Shown piece by piece: positions 13,853-24,317 of a DNA stretch of 64,000 bases. The notes beneath the pieces were generated by a model. It saw only the letters and a list, made by a program, of their open reading frames with translations. It was not told where the DNA came from and searched no databases. The DNA is from Climacium dendroides (lineage: Eukaryota > Streptophyta > Bryopsida > Hypnales > Climaciaceae): positions 1,713,001 to 1,777,000 of the forward strand of contig CATNNA010000003.1 in the NCBI GenBank assembly GCA_950106755.1. Reading direction: 5' to 3'. The first letter of the stretch is position 1; the number at the start of each line of letters is the position of its first letter. The translations under genes and the position numbers were made by a program.

Positions 13853-14273
13853 TGTGGGAATCCGGAATCTTGAGACGGATTAGATTGGAGAGAAATAGGT
13901 GGAAAGAAGTAGAAAATTTCAAAAAATCTAGTTAGAACTTGAATTTAGTTCAATAAAACCCGAATTAGAAAATAGACGTTCTGGCAAAATCCATAACCAG
14001 ATCCTATCTGGATCCGGAAATAGCCGGAACTCAGGAACCTATAGTATACACCATCAAGGCTACGGGTATAGGATACCGTTTGTAAAATGGTCCTATAGCC
14101 GTTATCTCGATGACCGTAGGGAGACAATCCAGTATTTACGCTATCTACGTAGGGTTTCCTTCTTCACTTTCTTGTTTGCTCGCTAGTCTTCCGTGTGAGT
14201 AGTTGAGAGAAAGAGTGGTGAGATAGTGACCGCTTTAGGTTTTCTTTTCTTCCCTTCATTTCCATTTAGCTTT

Positions 14274-15413
14274 ATAGCGGCGGTACCTGTCCGGAAGTTA
14301 GTTGTGCGTGCCCGGGTCATTTTTCCGGCCATCCCGGAAAACATGGAACAATACAAACAGTTAGAAGAAGACCTGATTAGTCTAGGGTGTGTCGGGTTGT
14401 TGCACTGACCATGGAGCTTAAAGAGTGAGGGTATGATTCAGGAATTGATCCACGGGGTTCCGAATCAGTACGAGCTTACTCTGAGAGGACGGCCAGTCAC
14501 GTGGATAGAAGATATTTAAGCGGACGTATACCAGTTCCGGAGGAGCGGAGCCACACTAGCATCTAGGATTGATCGTTTTGTAGTCGGAAAGTTCACAGGG
14601 TCTGCAAACCCTAAGGATGGATTCGCTATTTGTGATTGCAAGGACGTCGTTGTAAGGCTACTTACGGCTAACGTTGTAAGGATACTTACGGCTAACTGCG
14701 CGTACGATACCAATCTTGTATCCGGAAAAACCTACGCGGGTCATGGTCATGGTGGCTAACACAGTCTGTGGGGCCATGGAGAATAGGGTTGTCTATTGGG
14801 GTAAGGTCATAGCCGGAATAGTCTCCAACTTAGCTGAACATGTGACCCGAGCAAAGGCCAGGCTAGTTAGTACTTACTTGTCTCATCTGTACCACCAGTA
14901 GGAACTCTTGAGCGCTACGGAAATGGTCCAGTACGATACCGGAAAGGCTATTCTGACATATGGACTTTCAGGAGAGGAGCCGGAAGAGCTAGTCGAGTCG
15001 GAACCAGAAGAAATATCCAAGGAACCTTTGACCGACCCGAGGACCAAGAAACGGAAATCAACGGATCTGGGGGCACGGATCAAACCCTCGGCGATGGAGA
15101 AAGACGAGTTAAGCAAGGATCCGGGAGAGGAACACAAATCGACATTTTTCAACGTTGAATTCGAATGGGTGCGAGAAGCCCAAGTGCTCCACGACAGTCT
15201 GGCGGATCTGGTGATTGATACGGCAGAAGTTTTGAAGATGGAATCGGACCAAATTGTCAAAGCAATCAAATGACTACCCAAACCGGAAGACTTGAAGGTC
15301 AAGGAGGACTGGATTCAGGAGTTAGAGACGAAACGGGATCAAGTCCAGTCTCGATTGAACTAGACGGAAGGAGAATTGACAATCGCGAAGCAAAGGAAAA
15401 AGGAGGCTCTTGC
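14274..15413 (+). pseudogene. LTR-encoded ORF, decayed 5' part
   Basis: Homologous to the first 60 percent of the ORF at 60301-62208. The start codon position holds ATA instead of ATG (14274-14276). In-frame stops occur at several places, for example TGA near 14406 and TAG near 14899. Around 14645-14712 about 40 bp of coding sequence is replaced by two 24-bp units and the terminal sequence of the LTR itself (see findings). The frame then runs on to the insertion point of the younger LTR at 15413. Confidence 0.75.
15409..15413. repeat. Target-site duplication, left copy (CTTGC)
   Basis: CTTGC immediately precedes the LTR end TGTCGTACG at 15414, and the same five bases follow its other end at 18950. 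Five bases is the usual duplication made by many LTR-retrotransposon integrases. Confidence 0.85.
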
Positions 15414-18400
15414 TGTCGTACGCGTAGTTAGCCGTAAGTATCCTTACAACGACAAATGGTTGCAAAATGACACGAATTATCGTTCCAGGGAACTTCTAGT
15501 AAGATATCGATTGAGTTAAAAGCATCCGGATTGGGATTACTCACTTAATCCCCCTTCTTTCACTTCCCTACTTTATTCCAGAAACTTAGTACATTCCGGA
15601 TTCCATTCCGGATACCTCCGGAACTAAGTTCCGTCTCTCTTTCGTTACTATTTTTTGTTGCCTCTATTTTATCCTCAGAGGGTCCGCCCTTGATTTAGAA
15701 AGGGGTGGGGATTCACCACTTGTACAATTATCTTCTCTATACTCTAAATCTACTAAACAACACACCCAAGACAACACCGCTGTAGGAGGAGGGAGGAATA
15801 TTCTTTCACAGTTTCCGGATTGGCCGATCCGGAATCAGGTCACACAAAGAAATTCTCACACCTCTTTTTACTACAACGACGGATCCAAACTCATAGACCC
15901 AAAGGAATAGAGTCTGAAGGGGAAGACAATGTACCAAGGGGGAGGTTGGTAGACTTTCCGGAGTAGCGGGAGTTCCTTTCCTTTGGCGGTTGCTTATCTC
16001 CGCACAGAACCCTCTTGATTCTGGACTCGCAGGGCCCTCTACCTTCTTACCCGGATTGCCGTTCCGGCAATTTAAAAGCACGTCACACTTACACTCCCTT
16101 ACTCAATCCGCATTCCTCCCACTCAGCTCAACACCAAGAGATCAGTAGCCCAAGATCCAGATTCCTCCTCTCCCTCCCTTCTCTTTCTCCAGTACAAGGT
16201 TACACACATATGCATACACTCAGCCAAAAGACCCTGTCTAAGCAAAAGTGCAGCTAGAGGTATCCTAGTTGACTTAGCTTAAGAAAAGAGAATTGTAATA
16301 CATACGTGAAAGCACTAAAACGGAATGGAGTAGAATGGAATGATAGACAACTAACTTGCCTGCCCTTAAAATACTAACACAAAAACCCAAAGTCAACTCC
16401 TAAAAGCCTAAAAAGGAAACCTGGAAATTCACGCAACCAATCACTAAAAACCCCGGGATATCCGGAAAGATACTAACTACCGTCCGAGATTGCCGGATTT
16501 CTTGACTATCCGCCTCAGATTCCGGAAACCGGGTCCATGCTCGGAAACTCGATCCGGATTCTATACTTCTTGTCCTACGAATTCTAATGTTTTGGCTTCC
16601 GTCCTTTCCTTGAACAGCTTCCCGTTTGGCTGGTAGGCGTCCCCTTCGTATTCTTTGCTGGCGTGGTTTTTGCTGTGGCCCGAGTCTGGATATGGCGCGT
16701 TGCGGGAGACGGATCGCTGTCGTCTTCGGTTCCGGAAGTAGAGTGGGCACTCTCCTCCTCTGAATCTTCGATGACTTGAACTTCCTTCTCCTTTTCTGGC
16801 GTTGTATCCTCCAATGTTGCAGGTTCGCTTCTTTTCTCCGACGTGGTCTCTTGCATGTGCACAAATCCTTTCGGATTAGTCCGAGCCGGATTGGTCATCC
16901 CACCGATCCGGTTGATGAGATCTCCCCTGACTTGTCGTCCCGGAACCTTGAATGATCCGGTCATCAAGTTCGGCATTGTTTGGGACTTGGGAACTTCCGG
17001 GGTTGAAAATTTGGATGGCATCGGAACCGATTTCGCGTTGGACTCAGGTTCCGGTTCCGAAGCTGGCCTCAAATTCAACTCCGTCATCCGCATTTTGCTG
17101 GCGGAAGGCTCGGCTGGTGTGAGTATCCCCTTCAAACCCTCCATCCGGATTGCATGATCCGCCACTGGTTTCCCTGGGATACTTGAGACAAAAGGAAGTT
17201 CCGGAAAGGTGGAGAAATCCATCGCATGGTTTGGGTCGATAGCCGCCAATAACTGCTGGATCTCCTTCAAAACTCGTTCTATCCTCGCAGTGAAGTCTAC
17301 GAGGATGGTTACTACCTTAGTTCCGGTAATGTGGCCTTCCGATATCATCTTCGAGTCAAACAAGGCATCTTTTGTGATGATGTCGGCTTTGATGTTGACT
17401 GCTCCGGATAGATTCTTGACTAGAGCGAGAGCCTCTTTCTCTTTCTCTTTAGTAGCTGCCATTTCCCCTTCTGCCCAATTCACTCGGGCTTGGAGTTGGT
17501 TCCGTTCCGCCTCCAACTCCTAGATCCGCTCCTCCCTCTTCGCTATATCTTCCGGCTTGGGCAATCGCTTGACAGCTTCCACGATCTGATCCGGCTCCAC
17601 CTTCAAAACTTCCGTGGTATCTATCACCAAATCCAACAAACCGTCGTGGAGTACCTTGGCTTCACGTATCCACTCGAGCCCTGCATTGAAAAATGCAGAT
17701 TCTGTTTCCATTTTAGGTCCCTTGCTGGACTCCCCCCTCTCCATCGTCTGTGGCTTGGATCGCGACCCCGGATCGGTTGACTTCCTCTTCTTGGTCCTCG
17801 GATCGGTCAGACGTTCCTCGGGAAGTTCCTCCGGATCAGACTTGACTGGATCTTCCGCCTCCTCCCCAGAAAGTCCGTATGACAGGATCATACTGGATTA
17901 CTTCAGCTACACTCAAAAGTTCCTATTGATGGTACAGATGAAACAAATAGGTGCTAACTGGACTCGCCTTTGCTCAGGTCACGTGATCCGCTAATTTAGC
18001 CACTATCCCGGCTATGACCCCACCCCAATGCACTACCCGGTTCTCCATAGCCCCCAAAATAGTATTGGCCACCGTAATGGTAACCCACGTTGGCTTTTTC
18101 GAATACAAAATCGGAATCAGAAACTCTAGTATCCGCCTATGTGTCTCGTCCTTGCATTCGCTGATAGCGAATCCGTCCTTAGGATTTGCAGACCCAGTGA
18201 ACTTTCCAGCTACAAATCGGTTCGTCCTCGATGCTAACCCGTTCCCACTCTTTTGGAACTGATAGACGTCCGCCCAGATGTCTTCGGTCCACACAACTGG
18301 CCGCCCTCTCAAAGTGAGCTCATATTGATTCGGAACACTGTGGAGTAGCTCTTGAATCATATCTTCACTTTTGAGGTTCTATGGTCGGTGTAGTAGACCG

Positions 18401-18950
18401 ACACATCCTAACTTAGTTAAGTCCTCCTCTAACTGCTTGTGTAGTTCCGAGTTATCTGGAATGGCCAGAGAGATAACTCGGGCAGATACCGCTACCTTCC
18501 GTACTGGTCCGGATGCCATAAGATCTAAGTCAGAACAAGAGAAAAGTAGCTCTACTTCAGTCGCTAACTCACCACTCTTTCTCTCAACTACTCACACAGA
18601 CAGTCTCAGAAGCACAGAATAGGAAAGTGAAGAGGAAAACCCTAGGAAGACAGCTTAAATACTAAACCGTCTTTTTACGGGTTTAAGGACAACGGCTACA
18701 GGTCCGTTGTATTAACGGTATCCTACTTCCGTAGCTACGAGACCTATACGGTAGGTTCCTGTGTTTCGGGTGAGTCTGGATTCCAGATCCGGATAAGTTC
18801 CGGTTACGGGTTGTACCAGAACGCTTATTTCCTAATTCAAACTATCTGGTCAAAAAAATCACGCTCTAACTAAATTTTTTTTTATTTTTTTTAATTTTCC
18901 GCACCTACTTCTTGTATTATTGATCTGTTTCCAGATCTCGGATTCCCACA
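15414..18950 (-). mobile_element. Solo LTR (3.54 kb) carrying an ORF, minus orientation
   Basis: On the minus strand it begins TGTGGGAATCCGAGATC (18950) and ends GCGTACGACA (15414), giving TG...CA ends, flanked by perfect 5-bp duplications CTTGC. There is no internal retrotransposon domain and no second LTR, so it behaves as a solo LTR left after LTR-LTR recombination. It interrupts the older LTR ORF, which is continuous once the insertion and one duplication are removed. The sequence is rich in CCGGA motifs and richer in GC than its surroundings. Confidence 0.85.
16584..18519 (-). pseudogene. LTR-encoded ORF, mostly preserved but interrupted
   Basis: Second-best copy of the LTR ORF. The ATG at 18519 is intact and the N-terminal part is close to that of 60301-62208. 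Breaks are an in-frame TAG near 18380 in the conserved block HRPWNLK, further stops and a deletion near 17890-17990, and a TAG near 17520 just before the coiled coil. The last 310 codons (17516-16584) are open and run 14 residues further than the copy at 60301, ending in a basic tail SCSRKGRKPKH. This suggests the family's natural C terminus is that basic tail. Confidence 0.8.
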
Positions 18951-18955
18951 CTTGC
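18951..18955. repeat. Target-site duplication, right copy (CTTGC)
   Basis: Exact match to 15409-15413, directly after the LTR end ATTCCCACA. Confidence 0.85.
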
Positions 18956-19400
18956 CTTTCTCAAGAATCTATCTGGGGTAGTTGACGTCACAACAGACGT
19001 CATCACAAATGTGGCTCTATTCGATGCGAGGTTGATACAAGAGGGTCACATAACTGGGACTAAAGTGGTGACAATTTTGGTAGACTTCACCGCACGGATA
19101 GAGTGGGTCTTAGGGGAGATACGACACCTATTGAATACCTTAGATCCAAACCAACTAATGGATTTCTCGAACTTTCCGGAAATCCCTTTTGTCACAGGTA
19201 CTCTAGGGCGGCCATTAGCGCATCGTGCAGCTTGGACGGAAGGATTGAAGGAAATACTCACGCCAGCCGAGCCCACTTCCAACAAGATGCGGATGACAGA
19301 GTTGAACTTGAGGCCAGCCTCGAATCCGGAGCACGAGTCCAGCACGAGTCCAGAGCTGAAATCTTGGATTTCCGAGTTTCTTTTCAGGCTTTTAGATGTT
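18956..19400 (+). pseudogene. LTR-encoded ORF, 3' continuation of the split copy
   Basis: Continues the frame that stopped at 15413. It encodes the block with EGHITGTKVVTILVDFTARIE and the block MRMTELNLRPAS, as in the other copies. It then loses homology near 19350, where a deletion removes the Ser/Thr/Pro-rich C-terminal part, and joins downstream LTR sequence. Confidence 0.75.
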
Positions 19401-19838
19401 GACTTTTGGTTTTCAGTTAGTATTTTAAGGCAGGCAAATTAGTTGTCCTGCATTCCATCCTAGTGCTTTCACGTATGTCATTTTACTTCCCTTCTTAATC
19501 TAAGTAAGCTGGGGTCCTATTGCTTGACTTTGTTCATAGAGTTCTAGCTTATATGTGTGTGTATGTGCCTGAGTATTAGAGTGAGAGAGGGACAGGTGAG
19601 GAGAAATCCGGGTCTTGAAGGACGGATCTCTTGGGGTGTTGGAATAGCCGTGAGGTGATGCAATTTGAGTGAAGGAGTGTGAGTGTAACGTGCCTTTAAA
19701 TCGCTGGAACGATGATTCGGATAGAGAAGTAGAGGTCCTTGCAAGTCCGGAATCAGGAAGGTTTCGTGCGGAGATAAGCAACCGCTAGAGCAAAGATCTC
19801 TTGCTATTCTGGAAGGTCTACCAACCTCCACATTTGGA

Positions 19839-20257
19839 ACACTAACAACATAATATTCATTAAAATGAGAGTTTTCCAATGAAATGGGAGTTGAGGAAGA
19901 GACTTTCAACCATGAATTTAATATACTTGTAGACCAATGAATACCAGGAAAGCATTGCAATGATACATGAAGCACATACGGAAGGTACAAATTCCAAAAT
20001 CAAAGGTCAAATTTGTGACTTCTTCATAATTTATAGGAAGTCATCAAATATACATGTATTGGATGTATGCACTATAAACATAGAGTATTCCATGTACTAA
20101 ACTACTACTTCTATCACGAACTACACTTGTATAAGATACATATGATGTAAAACGTAGGGTTCAGGAAGCATTACGACTGAGCACTAGGACTTTCGTGAAA
20201 TTGACAATTGCGTCCACAAGATGAAGGCTTCGTGACCAGAGGGCTATGAGCTTGCCT
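19839..20257. other. Unassigned DNA between old LTR and hairpin repeat
   Basis: No coding region or repeat recognised. Confidence 0.4.
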
Positions 20258-20643
20258 TTATCAACAGCAGAGACAAACGTAGGGATTGTCAAAGCCTGGA
20301 AATTGTAGAATCGAATACCAACTGTTCCCCCACCAAATATTCTCAGACATTGCACCGGAGACAGTGCAATGCAAAAGATTATTTGGTGAGGAAATAGTTG
20401 TTATTCAACTCTACAACTTCCGAGCTACAACAACGTACTGTCCATAGTGACTATGAGGTCCAGGATTGTCAAAGCTCGGAAATTGTAGTATCGAATACCA
20501 ACTGTTCCCCCAAGAAATATCCTCAAACATTGTACCGGAGAAAGTGCAATGTAAAAGATTATTTGCTGAGGGAATAGTTGTTATTCAACTCTACAACTTC
20601 CGAGCTCCGACAACCCCTACATTAGTCTCTGCTATTGATAAAA
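20258..20643. repeat. Two tandem near-palindromes (foldback or MITE-like)
   Basis: Each of two about 165-bp units (roughly 20283-20443 and 20463-20626) folds on itself. The left arm begins near GGAAATTGTAG and the right arm carries its complement CTACAACTTCC, with mismatches spread along about 75 bp of stem. The two units are about 85 percent alike in the parts I compared by eye. An outer pair of arms (ATCAACAGCAGAGAC near 20259 and GTCTCTGCTATTGAT near 20625) encloses both. It could be a foldback MITE that duplicated, or an imperfect hairpin transcript. Confidence 0.65.
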
Positions 20644-20828
20644 TCGGGTTCAAGGCCTTACTAAAGTTTAGGGTTTATTATTTCTCTACTCTCTATGCAA
20701 ACATAGGGATTGTCGAGCCTATATGTACATAATTAGAACCTCTTCTACATACAATTGTACATGAGGTATAAGATGCAGTCCTGAGAAGCATTTCCTAGTT
20801 CGTTTCCCATGTGGAATGCTACTTAATT

Positions 20829-21574
20829 ATCCTACATATACAAAGATATCTACAATACGGAAATAACACTACTATTGAACAATCTTCAGGATTGGAGGTC
20901 CACCCCAGGTCGATGAGTTCATTCAATTTCTTCATTCAGCTACACAATGCACTCTTCATCTTTTCCCGAGCCCTTCGAATTTCCGGTCCCCGACTGTATC
21001 CCCCCTTGTTAATATGTCCAAAGTCTCGAATGTGCTACCCTTTTTGTGCTTGCTACGACCTTCTTTCCCATGCGTCCCAACTTGGAGTTGAGACATCAGT
21101 ACAAAATGATCCACTACGCTTTGGTTTCTTCAATCTCCGCCGTTCAGACGGAATGTGTGGTCGTGGAATGGATGGTCCAACAGTAGGGATCGGAAGCATT
21201 TCCGAAAGCGGATTAATTGGGGCCTTGGACTTCTCTTGTGCTATAGAGGTTGGATAATTGGCGTCCCCGTAAAGCTTCCTCTGAGTCCCCTTGTTTGAGG
21301 CAGTTGGTGACATTGATGACGCCCGGAGATCTTTGGAGCGCAGAGGAGACGGCGAGCATGAAACTGACAAGTGCGGTTTCTTTTCCGATGGACTGTCCAC
21401 CACTCCCTCATCGATTGGTTTCCTTGAGAAGTCCATAGTGGAATTGACGGTCGGAGCTGAGCAGAGGAAGTTCCCAGTACTGAATATAACGTGTTGTCCA
21501 TAGTCGAAGATGGAGTCCACAGATGCCTGACAGGGGAGTCCTTCCGTTGCAGGGTACTTCGATGTGCTGTCCAT
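20829..21574 (-). pseudogene. ParB-like/FCP1-like gene relic, exon 6
   Basis: Begins after acceptor TTTGTTGCAG at ATGGACAGC (21574), in phase 0. It encodes a Ser/Pro-rich region followed by a basic stretch (SERRRLKKPKRSG). In-frame TAG codons stand at 21053-21055 and 21035-21037, then a TGA near 20933. The frame ends at TAG near 20829. No domain recognised; low-complexity composition suggests a disordered C-terminal tail. Confidence 0.55.
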
Positions 21575-21699
21575 CTGCAACAAACATACTTCGAATTAGA
21601 ATAAAAATCGAGGGAATTTTGAAATTGGACATCATTTTGGGGTCTTCGTAGTCAAGATTGACAAGAGAGTCCACAACCGTAATTGCCCGCAAAGTTGCA

Positions 21700-21790
21700 A
21701 ATCAGCACGACTCGAGCTGAAATGTACGAGACTCCAAAAGTATTGAACGAGGCTTCAAAACACTACACATCAGCTCCACTCGCGCTGAAT
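21700..21790. repeat. Two GC palindromes in intron 5
   Basis: ATCAGCACGACTCGAGCTGA near 21700-21722 and ATCAGCTCCACTCGCGCTGA near 21769-21790 are decayed copies of the TCAGCGCGAGTCGCGCTGA palindrome. Both lie inside the intron 21844-21575. Confidence 0.65.
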
Positions 21791-21844
21791 CGCATATCTC
21801 CAGTTGGTCAGCTATCTAGTGCCACTAGGCGACCCCCGAACCAC

Positions 21845-22612
21845 CTTCATGAGCTCGTCGTACTCTTGACGATTCCTTTCCTCGCACAACATTTTTTGCC
21901 CGATTTTCCACTTCTTCACTTTCTTGAACGCTTTGAGTCCCATGTCCTGACTTCGGTGCAACTGTTGAAACTAAGGAAGTAGAACCATGAGCAGAAACGT
22001 GTCCTTGTCTCTATTGCCCTTGTTACTCTAGGACTCCGAGACTACAACATTTTCCGATTTGTTCATGATGTGCTTCCGACAATTGTCGTCGACTATGACT
22101 ATATTGTCAAAAGTGAAGTTGGTTCGGGAGTCGGTGAAAAGCACGTCTAGATTCTTGAGGAATAATGCTTTGTCGGTTCCTGGTTCTTTATAGGGGATCC
22201 ACGTGCCGGCTCCATCCCAACGCTTCAATGTTTTGCATGCGTCCTGCCCAAGAACTTGGAAGGGCAACCCTCCATCCCGGAACAGATAAGCGCAGATCTC
22301 ATTAGTGGTGGACTTCTTCATGGAACTCTACACTAAGACGAATTCTATCTTGCCTAACTCCTTCAAGAACGAGGAGCAATTGGGCCTGACGTAGACAGCC
22401 TTGGGTCCTACAATGGCCCCAATTGTGGCTGAGTGTGGCTCCGACTTTTGGTTGTACGCATTCCCTGACTCCTTGGACTTCCAATCTTCTGTAACACATA
22501 GAATGCCATTGAGGTCCAAGATGACGTTCAACCATTTCCCTGCCATCTCGGACCTCAATGACCTATGGACTCCCTCCAAAGATCCCTTATCAGAGCCCTA
22601 TAGATCGGACCC
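21845..22612 (-). pseudogene. ParB-like/FCP1-like gene relic, exon 5: FCP1/HAD phosphatase-like domain
   Basis: Encodes a domain resembling the FCP1/SCP group of HAD phosphatases. Visible marks are KWLNVILDLNGILCV (motif I region with D-L-N in place of D-x-D), a VRPNCSSFLKEL segment, SSMKK after a hydrophobic strand, and IVIVDDNCRKHIMN as the C-terminal D-D motif. Plants have cellular proteins with an LDLNG variant of motif I; whether this one was catalytic is unknown because the second Asp of D-x-D is Asn. Four in-frame TAG codons are present (near 22598, 22322, 22028 and 21977). The TAG near 22322 sits where this family normally has Trp. The exon starts after acceptor GTTACCAG at 22612 and probably ends at the donor AAG-GTGGTT at 21845, both phase 0. 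Confidence 0.65.
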
Positions 22613-22735
22613 CTGGTAACAAACAGCAGCAATCGTATCCAGTCACGCCAAATGACACGAATTCTAGGAGATAGCATTGCTCAAAATGAAGGTAGAAGAG
22701 TAATGAGTCCATCAGAACAAGAGGGTGCATTTTAC

Positions 22736-23030
22736 CTTCCTCCGCGTAGAACCTGAAGGTTCATCTTGGTTTTCCACTACCAATAGTGCAGGACTAGGAG
22801 GTACCGATTGCTCATCCATTGGTTGTGCCTCATCTACGTTCAGGTGTGGTGAAGGCATTGGTGGAAGAGAAATTGTGACAACATATGGCCCTTTCTCACG
22901 CAAGCAATCGACATTCAAGAGGCTTGTGATTCAAGAATCAGGAAAAATAGTCTTTGTGAGAAATCCATATGTTACAATTTCATGAAATGCGTTTTCATTT
23001 ACAAAACTAGTCCTACATTTTCTGTACCAC
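22736..23030 (-). pseudogene. ParB-like/FCP1-like gene relic, exon 4
   Basis: Begins after acceptor GCAATTCAG at 23030 and ends at donor GGAAG-GTAAAA at 22736. The first base completes a codon split by the intron (phase 2), giving LWYRKCRTSFVNENAF across the junction. One in-frame TGA near 22934. The end is Pro/Ser rich. No domain recognised. Confidence 0.55.
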
Positions 23031-23096
23031 CTGAATTGCTTCTAGTCGGCATGTTTGTATCTACAATTGAATCTATAGCCCAAAGACTACAATACA

Positions 23097-23118
23097 ATTC
23101 AACGCGAGTCGCGCTGAG
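23097..23118. repeat. GC palindrome in intron 3
   Basis: TTCAACGCGAGTCGCGCTGA, one arm changed relative to the consensus, lies inside the 97-bp intron 23127-23031, nine bases after its GTGTGT donor. Confidence 0.7.
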
Positions 23119-23127
23119 ACTACACAC

Positions 23128-24143
23128 AGGACATTGAATGGTCATTGGGCACAACCTGTAGGTGGTTCCTTGGTGGGTTGGTCAGAACTTGCTTGGGTCG
23201 GCCCGAAATCATCCACTAGTAGGTTGTGTCTAGTGTCAACGTCGTCCATTGCGGTGTCTCCCTTGCCGACGTCGACACCACTCCATTCAATGGCCTCTAG
23301 AGCTTCCTCTACCGGCGGGATTGGCATCGGGACAAGATCCGCACCAGGAAGAGGTGGAGGCGCATTGTCCGAGTGCACCGGGATGGAGGTGTTGCTGATG
23401 TTGGAGCTAGAGGGTTGGCCTTGCAGCATCAACAGTGGCGACTACGTCGCGGGCTGCAGCTCAACAACAGGCTGGATTTCGACTCTTGACATCAACAGCA
23501 ATATGATCTCCCTATTCCTCCGGGACTCCTCCTTCATCCAATCCGTGTTGCGCTGGTGCATCTCCATGTTCAACAATCGCTCGTTTGTATTGTCAGCTCT
23601 CATTTGAGCCAACGCTAGCTCCGTCTGCTTTTGTGAATTCTCCGTCTGCTTCTGCAGAGCCGCTAGAGATTCTGCGATCGACCTCTGAATTTCGGCCAGT
23701 TGCTGGACGACACTAGTGATGGGATCTGCCTTCCTCTTCTTCTGTGGCCGTCCAAAAGGAGTGGGCGTCCACGACGTCTGCAATAAGGGCGGAAGCATGG
23801 ATGAAGCAAACGACCCCGGCACGTCGGTGTGTCGTCTTGTTGGTGTGGGCATCTCTTCAATGCCTACATTATGATCATCCATCTCCATAATGTCGTCTTC
23901 CTCCTCATCGGTGGAAATGTCTTCTACATCATCGTAGATTGGAGCCGCCTTCTTTTTGGCTGGAGACTCCTAACTTGATCTCAATTTCCGCTTGGAGGAG
24001 GAACTGGGACCTTCACCACTCTTGATGGGGTACCCAGTGTCGAGAATATCTACATTATCTTGCGTCTAGGCCTTTGAATAGATTTTCTCCTAGTCAGGGG
24101 ATTCTACCGCGAATCCAACAACGTACACGTCTACAGATGACAT
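23128..24143 (-). pseudogene. ParB-like/FCP1-like gene relic, exon 3 with coiled coil
   Basis: Starts at ATG after acceptor CCCTTGTAG (24143, phase 0). It encodes an acidic and basic low-complexity region (EDISTDEEEDDIMEM), then a Gln/Glu-rich probable coiled coil from about VVQQLAEIQRSIAESLAALQ through LALAQMRADNTNERLLNMEM, then a Pro-rich stretch. In-frame TAG occurs near 24092, 24066, 23968 and 23442, and TGA near 23142. It ends at donor CCT-GTGTGT (23128). Confidence 0.6.
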
Positions 24144-24191
24144 CTACAAGGGAGAGAGGAAGAGGGTTAGAAAAAAAAAGTAGACAATGAC

Positions 24192-24298
24192 AATTCAGTG
24201 CGACTCGCGCAGAATCGACTAGCGCGTGAAACCATGAAATTGAGGAGGAAGGAAACAATACTAGAATCCGATTGCAAATCAACGCTAGTCGCGTTGAT
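24192..24298. repeat. Two GC palindromes in intron 2
   Basis: TTCAGTGCGACTCGCGCAGA near 24192-24213 and ATCAACGCTAGTCGCGTTGAT near its end (24277-24298). The second has the same A-for-G change in both arms, so pairing is kept. Both lie inside the intron 24317-24144. Confidence 0.7.
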
Positions 24299-24317
24299 CG
24301 GCAGTTAAGGGACATAC

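Larger units (their letters stand above)
13853..19838 (+). mobile_element. Old ORF-bearing LTR, split by a younger LTR
   Basis: Starts with TGTGGGAATCCGGA, as the other LTRs here do, and carries the same ORF in decayed form. It runs 13853-15413, is interrupted by the insertion 15414-18950, and resumes at 18956, where the coding match continues exactly across the gap. The match to LTR sequence downstream of the ORF fades near 19838, so its 3' end is truncated and no target duplication can be found. It shows more substitutions and stops than the two other copies of this family. Confidence 0.75.
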
